From an uncultured Oscillospiraceae bacterium (GTDB lineage Bacteria > Bacillota > Clostridia > Oscillospirales > Oscillospiraceae), in assembly GCA_934567355.1 (NCBI GenBank), contig CAKTJC010000008.1, positions 1 to 64,000 on the forward strand: 64,000 bases of DNA, read 5' to 3'. Under the pieces are notes generated by a model. That model was given only the letters and a program-made list of their open reading frames with translations, ran no database searches and was not told the DNA's origin. Below, in pieces: positions 37,115-46,193 of this stretch. A program made the position numbers and the translations under genes. Numbering within the stretch: position 1 is the first letter of the stretch; the number at the start of each line of letters is the position of its first letter.

Positions 37115-38005
37115 TTACTTCTTCAGCTTCGGATCCAGGGAATCGCGCAGGCCGTCGCCCAACAGATTCAGCGCGAGGATGGTAATTGCAATGGCAAGGC
37201 CGGGGAAAATGACCATGTGCGGCGCGGAGCGGATGAACTGGCGTGCACCGGAGAGCATTGCTCCCCACTCCGGCTGGGGCGGCTGAACGCCCAAACCGAT
37301 AAATGAGAGCGAGGCGGCCATCAAAATCATGTTTGCAACACCCATCGTCATCTGCACGATCAACGGGGAGAAGGAATTGGGAAACAGATGCACCGCAATG
37401 ATGCGCAGTCTGCTGCAATTGATGGACTGGGCCGCCTCCACATATTCCGCCCCCCGGTTTTTCATCATCTGAGCGCGCAGCATGCGCGCCTGACCGGGAA
37501 TACCGTTGACGGAGAGTGCCAGGATGGTGTTGAAATACCCTGCACCCAGAACGGCTGAAATCACAATTGTCAGCAGCATGCCGGGCAGGGACTGAATCAC
37601 ATCCAGCACGCGCATGATCAGGTTGTCCGTCTGTCCGCCGAAATAACCGGCAATGGAGCCGATGATGGTGCCGAAGAAGGCCGAAATCAGTACAGAGAAG
37701 ATGCCCATGGTAATGGAGAACCGTCCGCCATAGAGAACGCGGGACAGGATATCCCGTCCCAGGTCGTCACAGCCGAACCAGTGTGCCATGGAGGGCGCCT
37801 GCCGGATGGCTGTGGGATCCATCGCCGTGTAGTCATAGGGGGCAATAACGGGAGCCAGCAAGACGAGAATCAGCTCCAGCATAAAAATAATCAGTCCAGC
37901 CATTGCGCCGCGATTGTAGCTGAGCTGCTTCAGAACGCGAAGAAATTCCGATTTCTTTTTAGGCTGGGAATTTTCCCGGACACGCTCATATATTGCATCA
38001 CTCAT
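37115..38005 (-). CDS. Dpp/Opp-type ABC permease, OppC-like (set 1)
   Basis: A 296-residue permease with an N-terminal OppC_N segment (about 20-65), then five or so helices and the EAA loop EAAQSINCSRLRIIAVHLFPNS. The family phrase MAHWFGCDDLGRDILSRVLYGGR is present. It overlaps the oppB stop by 4 nt. Confidence 0.92.
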   Translation of the reverse strand: MSDAIYERVRENSQPKKKSEFLRVLKQLSYNRGAMAGLIIFMLELILVLLAPVIAPYDYTAMDPTAIRQAPSMAHWFGCDDLGRDILSRVLYGGRFSITMGIFSVLISAFFGTIIGSIAGYFGGQTDNLIMRVLDVIQSLPGMLLTIVISAVLGAGYFNTILALSVNGIPGQARMLRAQMMKNRGAEYVEAAQSINCSRLRIIAVHLFPNSFSPLIVQMTMGVANMILMAASLSFIGLGVQPPQPEWGAMLSGARQFIRSAPHMVIFPGLAIAITILALNLLGDGLRDSLDPKLKK

Positions 38006-38955
38006 TTCTTCGCCCTCCTTTTACCCTTGGCATACTGCGCCTTGATGCGCGGATCGGCCGCCGCATACAGCAGATCGACGCCCAGCATGCACAGGCTGAA
38101 TACAATGGCCAGGAAGATTGCGCCCGACTGAACGACCGGGTAGTCCCGCTGGTTGACGCCGGTGATGATGAACTGTCCCATGCCGGGAATGCCGAAAATC
38201 GTTTCGATGACCATGGTACCGCCCAACTGTCTGCCAAACTGTGTGCCGATGACCGTAATGATGGGAATCAGCGCATTTTTCAGCGCATGTCTGGTAATGA
38301 CATTGCGTTCGGACACGCCCTTTGCCCGGGCGGTGGTGATGTAATCCGCACGGATCACATCCAGCATGCTGGAACGGGTCTGGCGTGCCAGCGATGCCAC
38401 GCCGCCAAGGCTGCCGGAAATAGCCGGAAGAATATAGTATTTCAGCCCGCCGATCCCCATGGCAGGGAGCCAGGCGTGCTTCACGGAAAATTCCAGAATC
38501 AGCAGCAGCGCCAGCCAGAAGCTCGGAACAGAGATGCCGATAAGGGCAAACACCATACACACCGTATCCTGCCAGCGTCCCTGATGCGTCGCCGCGGTAA
38601 TGCCGAGGGGCAGCGCCAGTCCCACGGAAATCAGCATTGTGATGATGGTCAGCAGCATGGTGCGGGGCAGATACTCGCGGATGGAATCCGCAATGCTGAC
38701 CTTGGTCAGGTATGATCTTCCCAGATCAAAGCGCAGGAACGCGTCCCTCAAATAAGTGCCGAGGCGAACCAGAAAAGGGCGGTTCAGACCCAGCGACTCG
38801 CGCATCAGATTCATATCCTCCTCCGTTGCCGAGGAACCCAGAACAATCGCGGCAGGGTCACCGGGGCAGAAGGTCATCAGCGTAAAAACAAGGATTGCCA
38901 CACAGAGGATAATTGGGATCATCCAAAGCAATCGTTTTATTATATAGTGGCCCAC
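38002..38955 (-). CDS. Dpp/Opp-type ABC permease, OppB-like (set 1)
   Basis: A 317-residue permease beginning MGHYIIKRLLWMIPIIL, with the OppB traits FCPGDPAAIVLGSSATEED and TARAKGVSERNVITRHALKNALIP. The start is GTG at 38955, supported by AAGGAGG 6 nt upstream. Heteropartner of OppC. Confidence 0.92.
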   Translation of the reverse strand: MGHYIIKRLLWMIPIILCVAILVFTLMTFCPGDPAAIVLGSSATEEDMNLMRESLGLNRPFLVRLGTYLRDAFLRFDLGRSYLTKVSIADSIREYLPRTMLLTIITMLISVGLALPLGITAATHQGRWQDTVCMVFALIGISVPSFWLALLLILEFSVKHAWLPAMGIGGLKYYILPAISGSLGGVASLARQTRSSMLDVIRADYITTARAKGVSERNVITRHALKNALIPIITVIGTQFGRQLGGTMVIETIFGIPGMGQFIITGVNQRDYPVVQSGAIFLAIVFSLCMLGVDLLYAAADPRIKAQYAKGKRRAKK

Positions 38956-38979
38956 TTGCTTCCTCCTTTTGGGGAATGA

Positions 38980-39005
38980 GCCATCCCGCTGTTGCGCGGG
39001 ATGGC
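38980..39005 (-). terminator. Intercistronic hairpin between oppA and oppB (set 1)
   Basis: GCCATCCCGC (38980-38989) pairs perfectly with GCGGGATGGC (38996-39005), about 25 bp after the binding-protein stop. No U-tract; probably attenuates or protects mRNA so that OppA exceeds the permeases. Confidence 0.55.
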
Positions 39006-39029
39006 CTTTAGATTAAACCGGGATTGGAT

Positions 39030-40655
39030 TTACTGATAGACGGCAGCTGCGAAATCAGCGGGACCCTGGCAGGTGATGGGGACGCTCACCAGTCCCGTGT
39101 CGGTTCTGTAGACATTGCAGATATCGGGGTTCACAAGGCCGTATACGTAGCAGTGATCCATCAGGTAGTAGTGAATGGCATCAATGTTCTCTTCGGTATA
39201 GCCCTGCACGGTCCAGGTATTGTAGATCATGTTCGTCAGCGTTTCGTCACGGCGGGCAGTGCCATCGCCCTTTTCGTAGGCGTTCATATCAAAGCGGACG
39301 CCCCACCAGTTGGTAATGGTGATGCCGCCGGCACTGACCAGGATCATGTCATATTGCGCGCCATCGAAGCGGGTTGCCGAGAACAGCGCCGCATCCAGCA
39401 TGCTCAGCTTGCAGTTGATGCCGATGGCAGCCATGTAGCCCTGCAGGACCTGCGCCAGGCGGTCGCTGTCGCCGCCGGCAGCTGCGACAAGCACCAGCTC
39501 CTCGCCGTCGTAGCCGGAGGCTGCCAGGTATTCCTTCGCCTTGTCCACATCGTACTCAAAATACGGCTCATTGTCCCACTTTGGGTTATAGCCCACCAGC
39601 ATCTTAGAGGCGCCGCAATGCATGGGAGAAGCCAGGCCTTCGTAGACCGCGGCCACCACGCCGTTCATATCGATGCAGTAGGCAATGGCCTTGCGCAGAT
39701 CCTCGCTCTGGGCACACAGGCGGGACTCGTCACCGCTGAAGTACATCTGGATACCGTTGCCGCTGGATGCAGTGGCTCTGCCATAAGCAGGATTGTTGTC
39801 AAATGCAGGAACCAGAGAGCTTGTCAGGGATTCAAAGCAGTCTACAGTGCCGGTCTCCAGCGCAATCTGCTGCTGGGAGGCCTCGGTGATAATCGTATAG
39901 GTCAGGTTCTTGACATTGTTCTGCAGGGCGGGGTGCTCATTGTCCTTGTCCCAGTAATCCTCGCGCAGCTCCAGGCTCAGGTGGGAGCCGGGAACGAATT
40001 CCACGACCTTGTACGCAGAGCTCGACACAGTGGTGTTGGCGAACTCATCGGCACTGGCCTTGAAGGCTGCTTCGGACACGCCGTAAACATTTGCCAGAAT
40101 TATTTCAAATGCACCGACCACATTGCTCTTCATCACAAACTGCACGGTGGTATCATCGATCTTGGAGACCTCGCCCAGCTTATTAAACAGGGGCTTGAGC
40201 TTGCGGTTCATGCTTTCCTGGGTAAACCAGACGAGATCATCGGCGGTGATGTGGTTACCCTGAGAGTCGGTGATGTTGTCGTGGATCTTGACCGTCCAGG
40301 TCAGACCATCGTCAGCAACCTCCCAGGATTCCGCCATCTGTGGAATGAACTCACCATCGTAGATCACCGCCAGACGGTCATACAGGGGACGGATAAATGC
40401 GCCATTCTGGTTTTGAGTCGTCTGGAATGGGGAAAGGGTTGCCCACAGTGCGGTTACGCCAATGTTCAATTTTTCTTTTTTGCTGCTGCCGATTTCGGGT
40501 GCAGCTGCCTCTGTTTCGGCTGCGGTTGCGGAAACATTGGGTACTTCGGTCGGCTTCGCTGCGGAGGAATCGGAGGAGCTGCCGCAGGCTGCCAGGCTCA
40601 GCGCCATTGCGCCAACCAATGCAAGAGAGAGAATGCGGTTGATTAACTTCTTCAT
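39030..40655 (-). CDS. Opp-type substrate-binding lipoprotein (SBP family 5, set 1)
   Basis: A 541-residue binding protein. Lipoprotein signal peptide ending LSLAAC (Cys 24) and a Ser/Thr/Ala-rich linker (about 25-55). The SBP_bac_5 body contains FIPQMAESWEVADDGLTWTVKIHDN, the classical motif. Members bind peptides, nickel chelates or oligosaccharides. It starts 21 bp from repeat copy B and is downstream of a sulfatase gene, so a sulfated ligand is a reasonable inference. Confidence 0.92.
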   Translation of the reverse strand: MKKLINRILSLALVGAMALSLAACGSSSDSSAAKPTEVPNVSATAAETEAAAPEIGSSKKEKLNIGVTALWATLSPFQTTQNQNGAFIRPLYDRLAVIYDGEFIPQMAESWEVADDGLTWTVKIHDNITDSQGNHITADDLVWFTQESMNRKLKPLFNKLGEVSKIDDTTVQFVMKSNVVGAFEIILANVYGVSEAAFKASADEFANTTVSSSAYKVVEFVPGSHLSLELREDYWDKDNEHPALQNNVKNLTYTIITEASQQQIALETGTVDCFESLTSSLVPAFDNNPAYGRATASSGNGIQMYFSGDESRLCAQSEDLRKAIAYCIDMNGVVAAVYEGLASPMHCGASKMLVGYNPKWDNEPYFEYDVDKAKEYLAASGYDGEELVLVAAAGGDSDRLAQVLQGYMAAIGINCKLSMLDAALFSATRFDGAQYDMILVSAGGITITNWWGVRFDMNAYEKGDGTARRDETLTNMIYNTWTVQGYTEENIDAIHYYLMDHCYVYGLVNPDICNVYRTDTGLVSVPITCQGPADFAAAVYQ

Positions 40656-40674
40656 TTTTATATTCTCCTTTTTT

Positions 40675-40841
40675 TACGGCGGCGCCGCATAATTCTGCAT
40701 GGGAGCACAACGAGAGATTTTGCGGCAGTTCAAGGTTTCAAAGGCAGAGGAGTACTTAAGGTATTTCCCGCTTCTGAAGCGAAAGGAACAGTGCAAAAGA
40801 TCCGCTGTGATCCGCAGGCGCGATTGTGCGGTGTTGCCTTA
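40675..40841. repeat. Non-coding hairpin repeat, copy B (MITE-like)
   Basis: About 165 bp. The right end, read as complement (AAGGCAACACCGCACAAT), matches copy A. The left end is GGCGGCGCCGCATAATT. The interior (TTTCAAAGGCAGAGGAGTAC, TATTTCCCGCTTCTG, AAAAGATCCGCTGT) is shared with copies A and C. It occupies the whole spacer between sulfatase 2 and oppA1, so it splits an otherwise continuous operon. Confidence 0.7.
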
Positions 40842-40853
40842 TATTTCAGCACG

Positions 40854-42242
40854 TCATACCGCGCCGAAGGACTTGATGTAGAGCTGGATAACAGGGTCGA
40901 GCTGTCCGCCGCGCTCCCGGAAGCCTGCACGCAGGCGTTCTGCCTCCTCCGGGTGCTCCAGTGCCAGATTGCGGCACTCGAAGGGATCCGTTTCCAGGTA
41001 ATACAGCCGATCAGGCTGTCCGTTGCGCATGATGAGCTTCCAGCTGCCGTCGGTTACGGCGGCAAAGGATGTAATTGGGCCGTTCCGATCGTTCTGGATC
41101 AGCTCGGAGACCGCAAACGAACGAATTGCCGCATCGCTGCCCTCCACCGCCGGGCGCAGAGATTTGGAATCCATAGGATATCCGGGTGTCACCCCTGCGT
41201 AGTCAAGGAAGGTGGCAGCCAGATCCTGAAGCTCCACCGGTGCGCTGTAGCAGCGGCCGGGCTTGCCGCCCAAGTGGGAAGCATCAATCACCAGCGGAAT
41301 ATGAATGGAACCCTGCTCCGGCTTGGACTTTCCATAAAGATCGTGGTCACCCATCATCTCACCGTGGTCGGAGCCGTAGACAATCAGGGTATTTTCCAAC
41401 TCGCCCTGTGCCCGCAGCTGCTCAATGCACTGGCCGATGATGCGATCGATGTTCTCGATCATCGCCGCGTAATTCTGGCGCACGCCCTGATTGCTTTCCG
41501 GGAAGCTGCATTCCGCCGCATCCGGGAACCGGCGATCCTTCATCGCCTCTTTCATGCCGGTGGTCACATCCCAGGGGTCATGAGGGCCGGAGAAATTGAT
41601 CTGCATGAACCAGGGCTGATCCTTTGGCATTGCGGCAAGCATGGCCTTACTCTTCTCGCCGATCCAGTTGTCCGCGTAATATTCCGGCGGAAGCGGAGTC
41701 GGAATATCCTTCCCGCCGCGGGTCATCATGTCCCGCTTATGGGTTTCCAGCCACCCGGCCTGCTCCAGCATCCTGCCATAGGGTCCCGGCTCATTTTTCA
41801 TCGCCGCCCAAATGGTATCCATTTTGCCCTCGTTGTCGCTGGCATCGGAGAAGCCCATTCGCTGCAGCAGCTCGTGGAAGCCGTCACCCCAGTAGAGATC
41901 CGCTTTGTTAAGGTCAAATTTGCCGGTGCCCACAACATAATAGCCGCTCTCCTTCAGTGCGCCATAAAAGTTGGGGAGCGCAGGGTCGTAATTAACGTTG
42001 TTCTGATACACCCGGCACTTGCGGTAGTGCTGACCGCTGGCCAGGCAGGCGCGTGCTGGGGCACACACGGGCGCGGGGGAATAGGCGTTTGCAAATGCGG
42101 TTCCCCGATCCATCATTGCACGGATATTGGGGGTATGCAGCTCCAGATCTGAAACGCCCTGCCGCGCCTTCACTGCCGCGTCATAGGGCATCCAGTCGCC
42201 GCGGTGCTGATCGCTGAAAAAAAACAGTATATTGGGTCTCAT
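40854..42242 (-). CDS. Cytosolic Cys-type sulfatase (S1 family), copy 2
   Basis: A 462-residue sulfatase with maturation motif C60-A-P-A-R (followed by ACLASGQ) and metal residues in LFFFSDQHRGD and VYGSDHGEMMGDH. No signal peptide. It differs from copies 1 and 4 in sequence and resembles the arylsulfatase/choline-sulfatase-like branch. It is preceded by an SGNH hydrolase gene and by a LacI-like operator at 42287, and followed by the oppA1 operon. Confidence 0.92.
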   Translation of the reverse strand: MRPNILFFFSDQHRGDWMPYDAAVKARQGVSDLELHTPNIRAMMDRGTAFANAYSPAPVCAPARACLASGQHYRKCRVYQNNVNYDPALPNFYGALKESGYYVVGTGKFDLNKADLYWGDGFHELLQRMGFSDASDNEGKMDTIWAAMKNEPGPYGRMLEQAGWLETHKRDMMTRGGKDIPTPLPPEYYADNWIGEKSKAMLAAMPKDQPWFMQINFSGPHDPWDVTTGMKEAMKDRRFPDAAECSFPESNQGVRQNYAAMIENIDRIIGQCIEQLRAQGELENTLIVYGSDHGEMMGDHDLYGKSKPEQGSIHIPLVIDASHLGGKPGRCYSAPVELQDLAATFLDYAGVTPGYPMDSKSLRPAVEGSDAAIRSFAVSELIQNDRNGPITSFAAVTDGSWKLIMRNGQPDRLYYLETDPFECRNLALEHPEEAERLRAGFRERGGQLDPVIQLYIKSFGAV

Positions 42243-42286
42243 TCATGAACTCCTCGCTGAATAAACGCATCATTATTCGTTCTTTT

Positions 42287-42300
42287 GTTAAACGTTTATA
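42287..42300. promoter_or_regulatory. LacI-type operator candidate upstream of sulfatase 2
   Basis: GTTAAACGTTTATA has a central CG and near-symmetric arms and resembles the sites at 43018 (GTTAATCGGTTAAC) and 43160 (GTTAATTGTTTATA). It lies 45 bp before the sulfatase ATG. Confidence 0.5.
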
Positions 42301-42320
42301 TTCTTAAAAATGAATGTCGC

Positions 42321-42992
42321 TTACAGCGACTTGAGGACGGGGATCAATTGCTCCATCACCTGATTGTAGCCGTCGGCATACATGTGCATGCCGTCGATCG
42401 TATACTGTGCCTTCAGCTGCCCGCTGCCATCGGTGATACCCCGATTGAAATCCACAAACCTTGCCCCGTGCTTTTCCGCCAGTTCCCGGACGGCCCTGTT
42501 GGCGGCCTGAATCCGGGCATTTGTCCGGTTCCGGAAGGTCTCCGCCATCCATGGAATGTTGGAAGCGCCGGGGTTCACCGGGAAATAAGCCAACAGATAA
42601 ATCTGAATTTGGGGAAGTTTTTCCTTGATTTTCCATAAAATGCTCTCGTATCGGGCAATCATTTCCTCCTGAACATAACCGGAACCATTGAGATCGTTGG
42701 TTCCGATGTTTAGGAAAAGATACCGTGGCTCCAGGTCAAAAACCATCTCCTGCAGCGCACCCATCATTTCCGCAGTAGTGTATCCTCCGATGCCCCGGTT
42801 GTAGATCACATAAGGCAGATCATAATCCAGAAGAAATTCGTTGATCGGGAACTGTTCCATCAGGCTGGATCCCGCAAAAACAATTTGCCCCTTGCGGGCG
42901 AAGCGGTTCAGCCGCCGCATCCGCTCAAGCTTGCCCGCCTTTTCCTTTTGCAGGTGACTGCGGATGATGCGCTCTTCGCTTAATTCCACCAT
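42321..42992 (-). CDS. SGNH/GDSL-type hydrolase
   Basis: A 223-residue esterase-fold protein. Block I is FAGSSLMEQFPINEF (Ser nucleophile in GSS), block III is LFLNIGTNDLNGSG, and block V with D and H is IDGMHMYADGYNQVM. Cytosolic. Members deacylate sugars, phospholipids or peptidoglycan; the substrate is unknown. ATG 42992 is chosen because AGGAG is directly upstream. First gene of the minus-strand sulfatase operon, divergent from lacI-type regulator 1. Confidence 0.87.
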   Translation of the reverse strand: MVELSEERIIRSHLQKEKAGKLERMRRLNRFARKGQIVFAGSSLMEQFPINEFLLDYDLPYVIYNRGIGGYTTAEMMGALQEMVFDLEPRYLFLNIGTNDLNGSGYVQEEMIARYESILWKIKEKLPQIQIYLLAYFPVNPGASNIPWMAETFRNRTNARIQAANRAVRELAEKHGARFVDFNRGITDGSGQLKAQYTIDGMHMYADGYNQVMEQLIPVLKSL

Positions 42993-43017
42993 TTTTCTCC
43001 TCATTTTTCATTTTTAG

Positions 43018-43068
43018 GTTAATCGGTTAACTTACAAATATTGTAAGTCACCATATTGCCATTGTCAA
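43018..43068 (-). promoter_or_regulatory. Promoter and LacI-like operator of the SGNH-sulfatase-opp operon
   Basis: Minus strand: TTGACA (43063-43068), 17-bp spacer, TACAAT (43040-43045), followed at about +3 to +20 by the palindrome GTTAATCGGTTAAC (43018-43031). An operator downstream of the -10 fits repression by the divergently encoded LacI protein. Confidence 0.7.
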
Positions 43069-43117
43069 TTGGATGATTTTCCCTAAAAATCTCACATCTT
43101 TTTGTCGAATATCACAA

Positions 43118-43173
43118 TTGAATCAAAAATTTTCCTCTGATATAATGTCAGTACGATTGGTTAATTGTTTATA
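43118..43173 (+). promoter_or_regulatory. Promoter and LacI-like operator of regulator 1
   Basis: TTGAAT (43118-43123), 17-bp spacer, TATAAT (43141-43146), then GTTAATTGTTTATA (43160-43173) just after the expected start of transcription. This suggests autoregulation and common control with the divergent operon. Confidence 0.65.
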
Positions 43174-43198
43174 CATTTCAAAGGTAGGAGGTTCTTCT

Positions 43199-44230
43199 AT
43201 GAGTTCCAAGGCCACCATCAAGGATATCGCCAGCGCAGCCGGCGTATCCGTGGCAACCGTCTCCTATGTCATTAACAGCACTCCTGGAAAAACTGTTTCC
43301 GAACAGACCCGTCAGCGTGTCCTTGCGGCAGCGCAGGAGCTGAGCTATATCCCCAATAATTCCGCGCAGAGACTGAAGACCAAGCGTTCCCAGTGCATTG
43401 CGGTTCGGCTGAGCAACAACCTGTCCCAGCCCAGGTACCACAATATTATTCAGGGCATTCGTTCCTACCTGGCTCCCTACGGCTACAGCATTCTTCTGAC
43501 CAGCTTCGATGAGCAGGGCAGCCTTGCCGGATGCATCGATGCCTGCATCAGCGGGCAGGCGGATGGGATGATTTATATTGCCGCGCGCGGCGTTGGCATT
43601 CGACCGGAGGACATGGAGCGCATCCGCAGGCAAAAGATCCTCGTATCGGCAGTCGACTGCATGGGCGGTGTGCCGGATGTCAGCAGCGTTGTATATGACT
43701 ACTATGCCTCTTCCCGGGATCGCGTGGATATTTTTCTTCAAAACGGATACCGGAAGTTTCTGTACCTGCGCCCCAAATATCAAAATTACAAAGAATCCGC
43801 CCGTGAACAGGGTGTAAGAAGCATTCTGATGGAACGCAGCGACGTTTCCGTGGACGTTGTTCAGCTGGAGGAACTGGATGAAGCCTGGTTCAATCAGATT
43901 GTCAGCAATTACTCCACAGGCATTTCCGACGGCATTATTGCCCGCATCTGGCAGGCACTGCAGGAGCATCCAGCCGATACTGCCGTGCTGTGCTACTCCC
44001 GCGAACTCCAGGCGATGGTTACCCGTATTCTCTACAACGAATTTCTTCGCAGTCCCAGCCCGGAGAACCGGGATTGGTTCAAGCGCAGCATCTCCTACCA
44101 GTTTCCCCACCGGGACGTGGGCATTGAAGCGGCACGGGCGCTTCTGGATATGATCAATCACAAAGGCGCTGTGCGGAAGGTTTCCATCCACCCGGTTCTG
44201 GAATTTACCGATGCAGAGCACTACCTGTAA
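43199..44230 (+). CDS. LacI-family transcriptional regulator 1
   Basis: A 343-residue repressor. The N-terminal LacI HTH (residues 4-55) reads ATIKDIASAAGVSVATVSYVIN with hinge IPNNSAQRLKTKRSQ; a periplasmic-binding-like effector domain follows. ATG 43199 has GGAGG 7 nt upstream. It is the first gene of a plus-strand unit with two sulfatases and divergent from the SGNH-sulfatase-opp operon, so it most likely controls both, with a sugar-like or sulfated effector. Confidence 0.92.
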   Translation: MSSKATIKDIASAAGVSVATVSYVINSTPGKTVSEQTRQRVLAAAQELSYIPNNSAQRLKTKRSQCIAVRLSNNLSQPRYHNIIQGIRSYLAPYGYSILLTSFDEQGSLAGCIDACISGQADGMIYIAARGVGIRPEDMERIRRQKILVSAVDCMGGVPDVSSVVYDYYASSRDRVDIFLQNGYRKFLYLRPKYQNYKESAREQGVRSILMERSDVSVDVVQLEELDEAWFNQIVSNYSTGISDGIIARIWQALQEHPADTAVLCYSRELQAMVTRILYNEFLRSPSPENRDWFKRSISYQFPHRDVGIEAARALLDMINHKGAVRKVSIHPVLEFTDAEHYL

Positions 44231-44248
44231 AATCGGAGGAATTGCAGC

Positions 44249-45685
44249 TTGAAAAATGTCGTTTCCTTTTTCTGCGACGAGATGCGGCAGGATGCGCTGG
44301 GCTGCTATGGCAATCCAGCCGGGAAAATGAAAACCCCCAACATCGACAGCATTGCCGCTATGGGGACCCTGTACGAAAACTGCTACTGCAATTCTCCCAT
44401 CTGCGTTCCCTCACGGGTCAGCCTGCTCACCGGGCTTTATCCGGAGGACACTGCCGTCTACGGCAACGAGGCAGCGTATCCCGGCTTCCGGCTTCCGGAG
44501 GAGGTCGTCACCTTCCCAGAGGTTCTGGCACAGGCCGGTTACAAAACCGCCAATTTCGGCAAAACGCATGTCGCGCCGCAGATGCACCCCTTCCAACTGG
44601 ATGTCCCTGACGGCAGTGAAATGAGTCTGGGGCTGACCCGGCAGGAGATGCAAAATCTGCCCCGCATCAAGCCCCGTCAGGGCATCTCCATGAACGTCGC
44701 CAGCCTCTACCCCGAGGAGAAAACGGACTATTACCCCGAGACCGTCACCCGCAATGCCGCCGCCTGGCTGCAGGAGCAAAGCGCATCCCCGCAGCCTTTT
44801 TTTCTCCGGGTTTCCTATACCCAGCCGCACTCCCCCATTATTCTGAAGCGGGGCTATGAGGAATTATACCGGGATTACCCGTTTGATAGCTCTCTGCCGG
44901 ATATCAGCGGTTTGAGCGACTTTGAAAAAGCGCTGGCCGAAGCAGTGCGCCTGGATACGCTGACGTCGGAGGAACGCCGCATGGCAAAGGTCTACTACTA
45001 CGGTATGGCCGCATGGGTCGATGATCAGGTAGGTGCAATTCTGCAATGTCTGCGGGAGCTGAATCTTCTGGAAAATACCATTCTGATTTTCAATGCCGAC
45101 CACGGCGCGCTCCGGGGCGAATGCCGCGGCTTGGGTAAGCACATATTCCACCGTTCCAGCCATGCGGTACCGCTGATTATCGCCGACCCCTCCGGTACGC
45201 CAAAAGGCCGCCGTGTCCGGCAAGTCTGCTCCAATATCGATATTGCCCGCACCGTGCTGTCCATGGTGGGCGTCCCTGTCCCCGCACAGTTCAGAGGCTG
45301 CAGCCTGGCACAAGAGGAATACCCGGAGGCAATATTTTCCACCATCGGCTACGGTGAACCGGACAGCTATGCCTTCCCCAACCGGCGTCTGGGGTGCCTC
45401 CCCGGCGGGCGCGGCTGGCCACGCCGCTCCTGCATCCGCACAAATGACTACCGGCTGGATATGAACGTGCGCATTGACGGACTCCCCGCTGCCGAGGAAG
45501 ACGAGGATCTTTTCTTTGTTGATGTGCGTGCATGCCCGGCGGAGGATCGGAATATGGCAAAACTTCCGCAGTATGCGCCGGTCGTGGCATCCCTCCGGGC
45601 GCAGCTGAAGGCGCACGCTGCACACAGTCGTGAGGTTCCTCCCGAAAGCCTGCATGCGCCATCGGGCATTTCCAGTGACCAATGA
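44249..45685 (+). CDS. Cytosolic Cys-type sulfatase (S1 family), copy 3
   Basis: A 478-residue sulfatase starting at TTG 44249, supported by GGAGG at 44235. Maturation motif C52-V-P-S-R followed by VSLLTGLYPED, and metal-site residues in FFCDEMRQD and FNADHGALRGECRG. No signal peptide. It lies 18 bp after LacI regulator 1. The CVPSR/LLTG form is the common arylsulfatase-like motif, different from the CMPAR type of copies 1 and 4. Confidence 0.92.
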   Translation: MKNVVSFFCDEMRQDALGCYGNPAGKMKTPNIDSIAAMGTLYENCYCNSPICVPSRVSLLTGLYPEDTAVYGNEAAYPGFRLPEEVVTFPEVLAQAGYKTANFGKTHVAPQMHPFQLDVPDGSEMSLGLTRQEMQNLPRIKPRQGISMNVASLYPEEKTDYYPETVTRNAAAWLQEQSASPQPFFLRVSYTQPHSPIILKRGYEELYRDYPFDSSLPDISGLSDFEKALAEAVRLDTLTSEERRMAKVYYYGMAAWVDDQVGAILQCLRELNLLENTILIFNADHGALRGECRGLGKHIFHRSSHAVPLIIADPSGTPKGRRVRQVCSNIDIARTVLSMVGVPVPAQFRGCSLAQEEYPEAIFSTIGYGEPDSYAFPNRRLGCLPGGRGWPRRSCIRTNDYRLDMNVRIDGLPAAEEDEDLFFVDVRACPAEDRNMAKLPQYAPVVASLRAQLKAHAAHSREVPPESLHAPSGISSDQ

Positions 45686-45697
45686 GGAAGATCGCCT

Positions 45698-46180
45698 ATG
45701 TCAATGAATGTAATCGTCAATAAAACCCACGCCATTATCATGGCCTTTTTCGCCGCCGTTTTTCTTCTTGCCGGTCTTTCCCTGATTACTGTGGGCAGTT
45801 GGATCGGCGGCACGGTATGCGTCCTGATGGTGCTGGTTTATCTGTGCCTCTGCGCGATGTACGGCGCGGTCGTGCACATTGGCCGGGAGGGGGTCACGCG
45901 CCGGATTCCCCTGCTCCCTGCAAAGCATTACACCTGGGATGAGCTGCAGGAAGTGGGCGTTTTCGGCTCCAATATTCTCAAATCCGGCAAATCAGGAAAG
46001 CCCGGGATGCGCTATCTCTATTTCTCCACCAACGCCATGACCAGTCAAGAGCGGTTTGATATGGTACTCAAATGGCCGGTGCGGCAAATTCATTTTGCCT
46101 ACTCGCCCCGCGCACTGGAAATCGTACAGTACTATTGGGAAAAACCGGTCATCAATTTTTATGCCGGTGATTTAAGCTAA
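45698..46180 (+). CDS. Small membrane protein with PH-like cytosolic part, between two sulfatases
   Basis: A 160-residue protein with two adjacent membrane helices (about 10-32 and 36-57) and a soluble C-terminus with the beta-strand pattern REGVTRRIPLLPAKHYTWDEL, as in bacterial PH-like (DUF-type) membrane proteins. Function unknown. It is 12 bp after sulfatase 3 and 13 bp before sulfatase 4, so it is co-transcribed with both. Confidence 0.75.
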   Translation: MSMNVIVNKTHAIIMAFFAAVFLLAGLSLITVGSWIGGTVCVLMVLVYLCLCAMYGAVVHIGREGVTRRIPLLPAKHYTWDELQEVGVFGSNILKSGKSGKPGMRYLYFSTNAMTSQERFDMVLKWPVRQIHFAYSPRALEIVQYYWEKPVINFYAGDLS

Positions 46181-46193
46181 AAGGAACAATGCA

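Noticed and set aside
39024..40646. 540-codon plus-strand frame opposite oppA1
   Set aside because: Mirror of a lipoprotein with clear signal peptide and SBP_bac_5 motifs; no recognisable product of its own.
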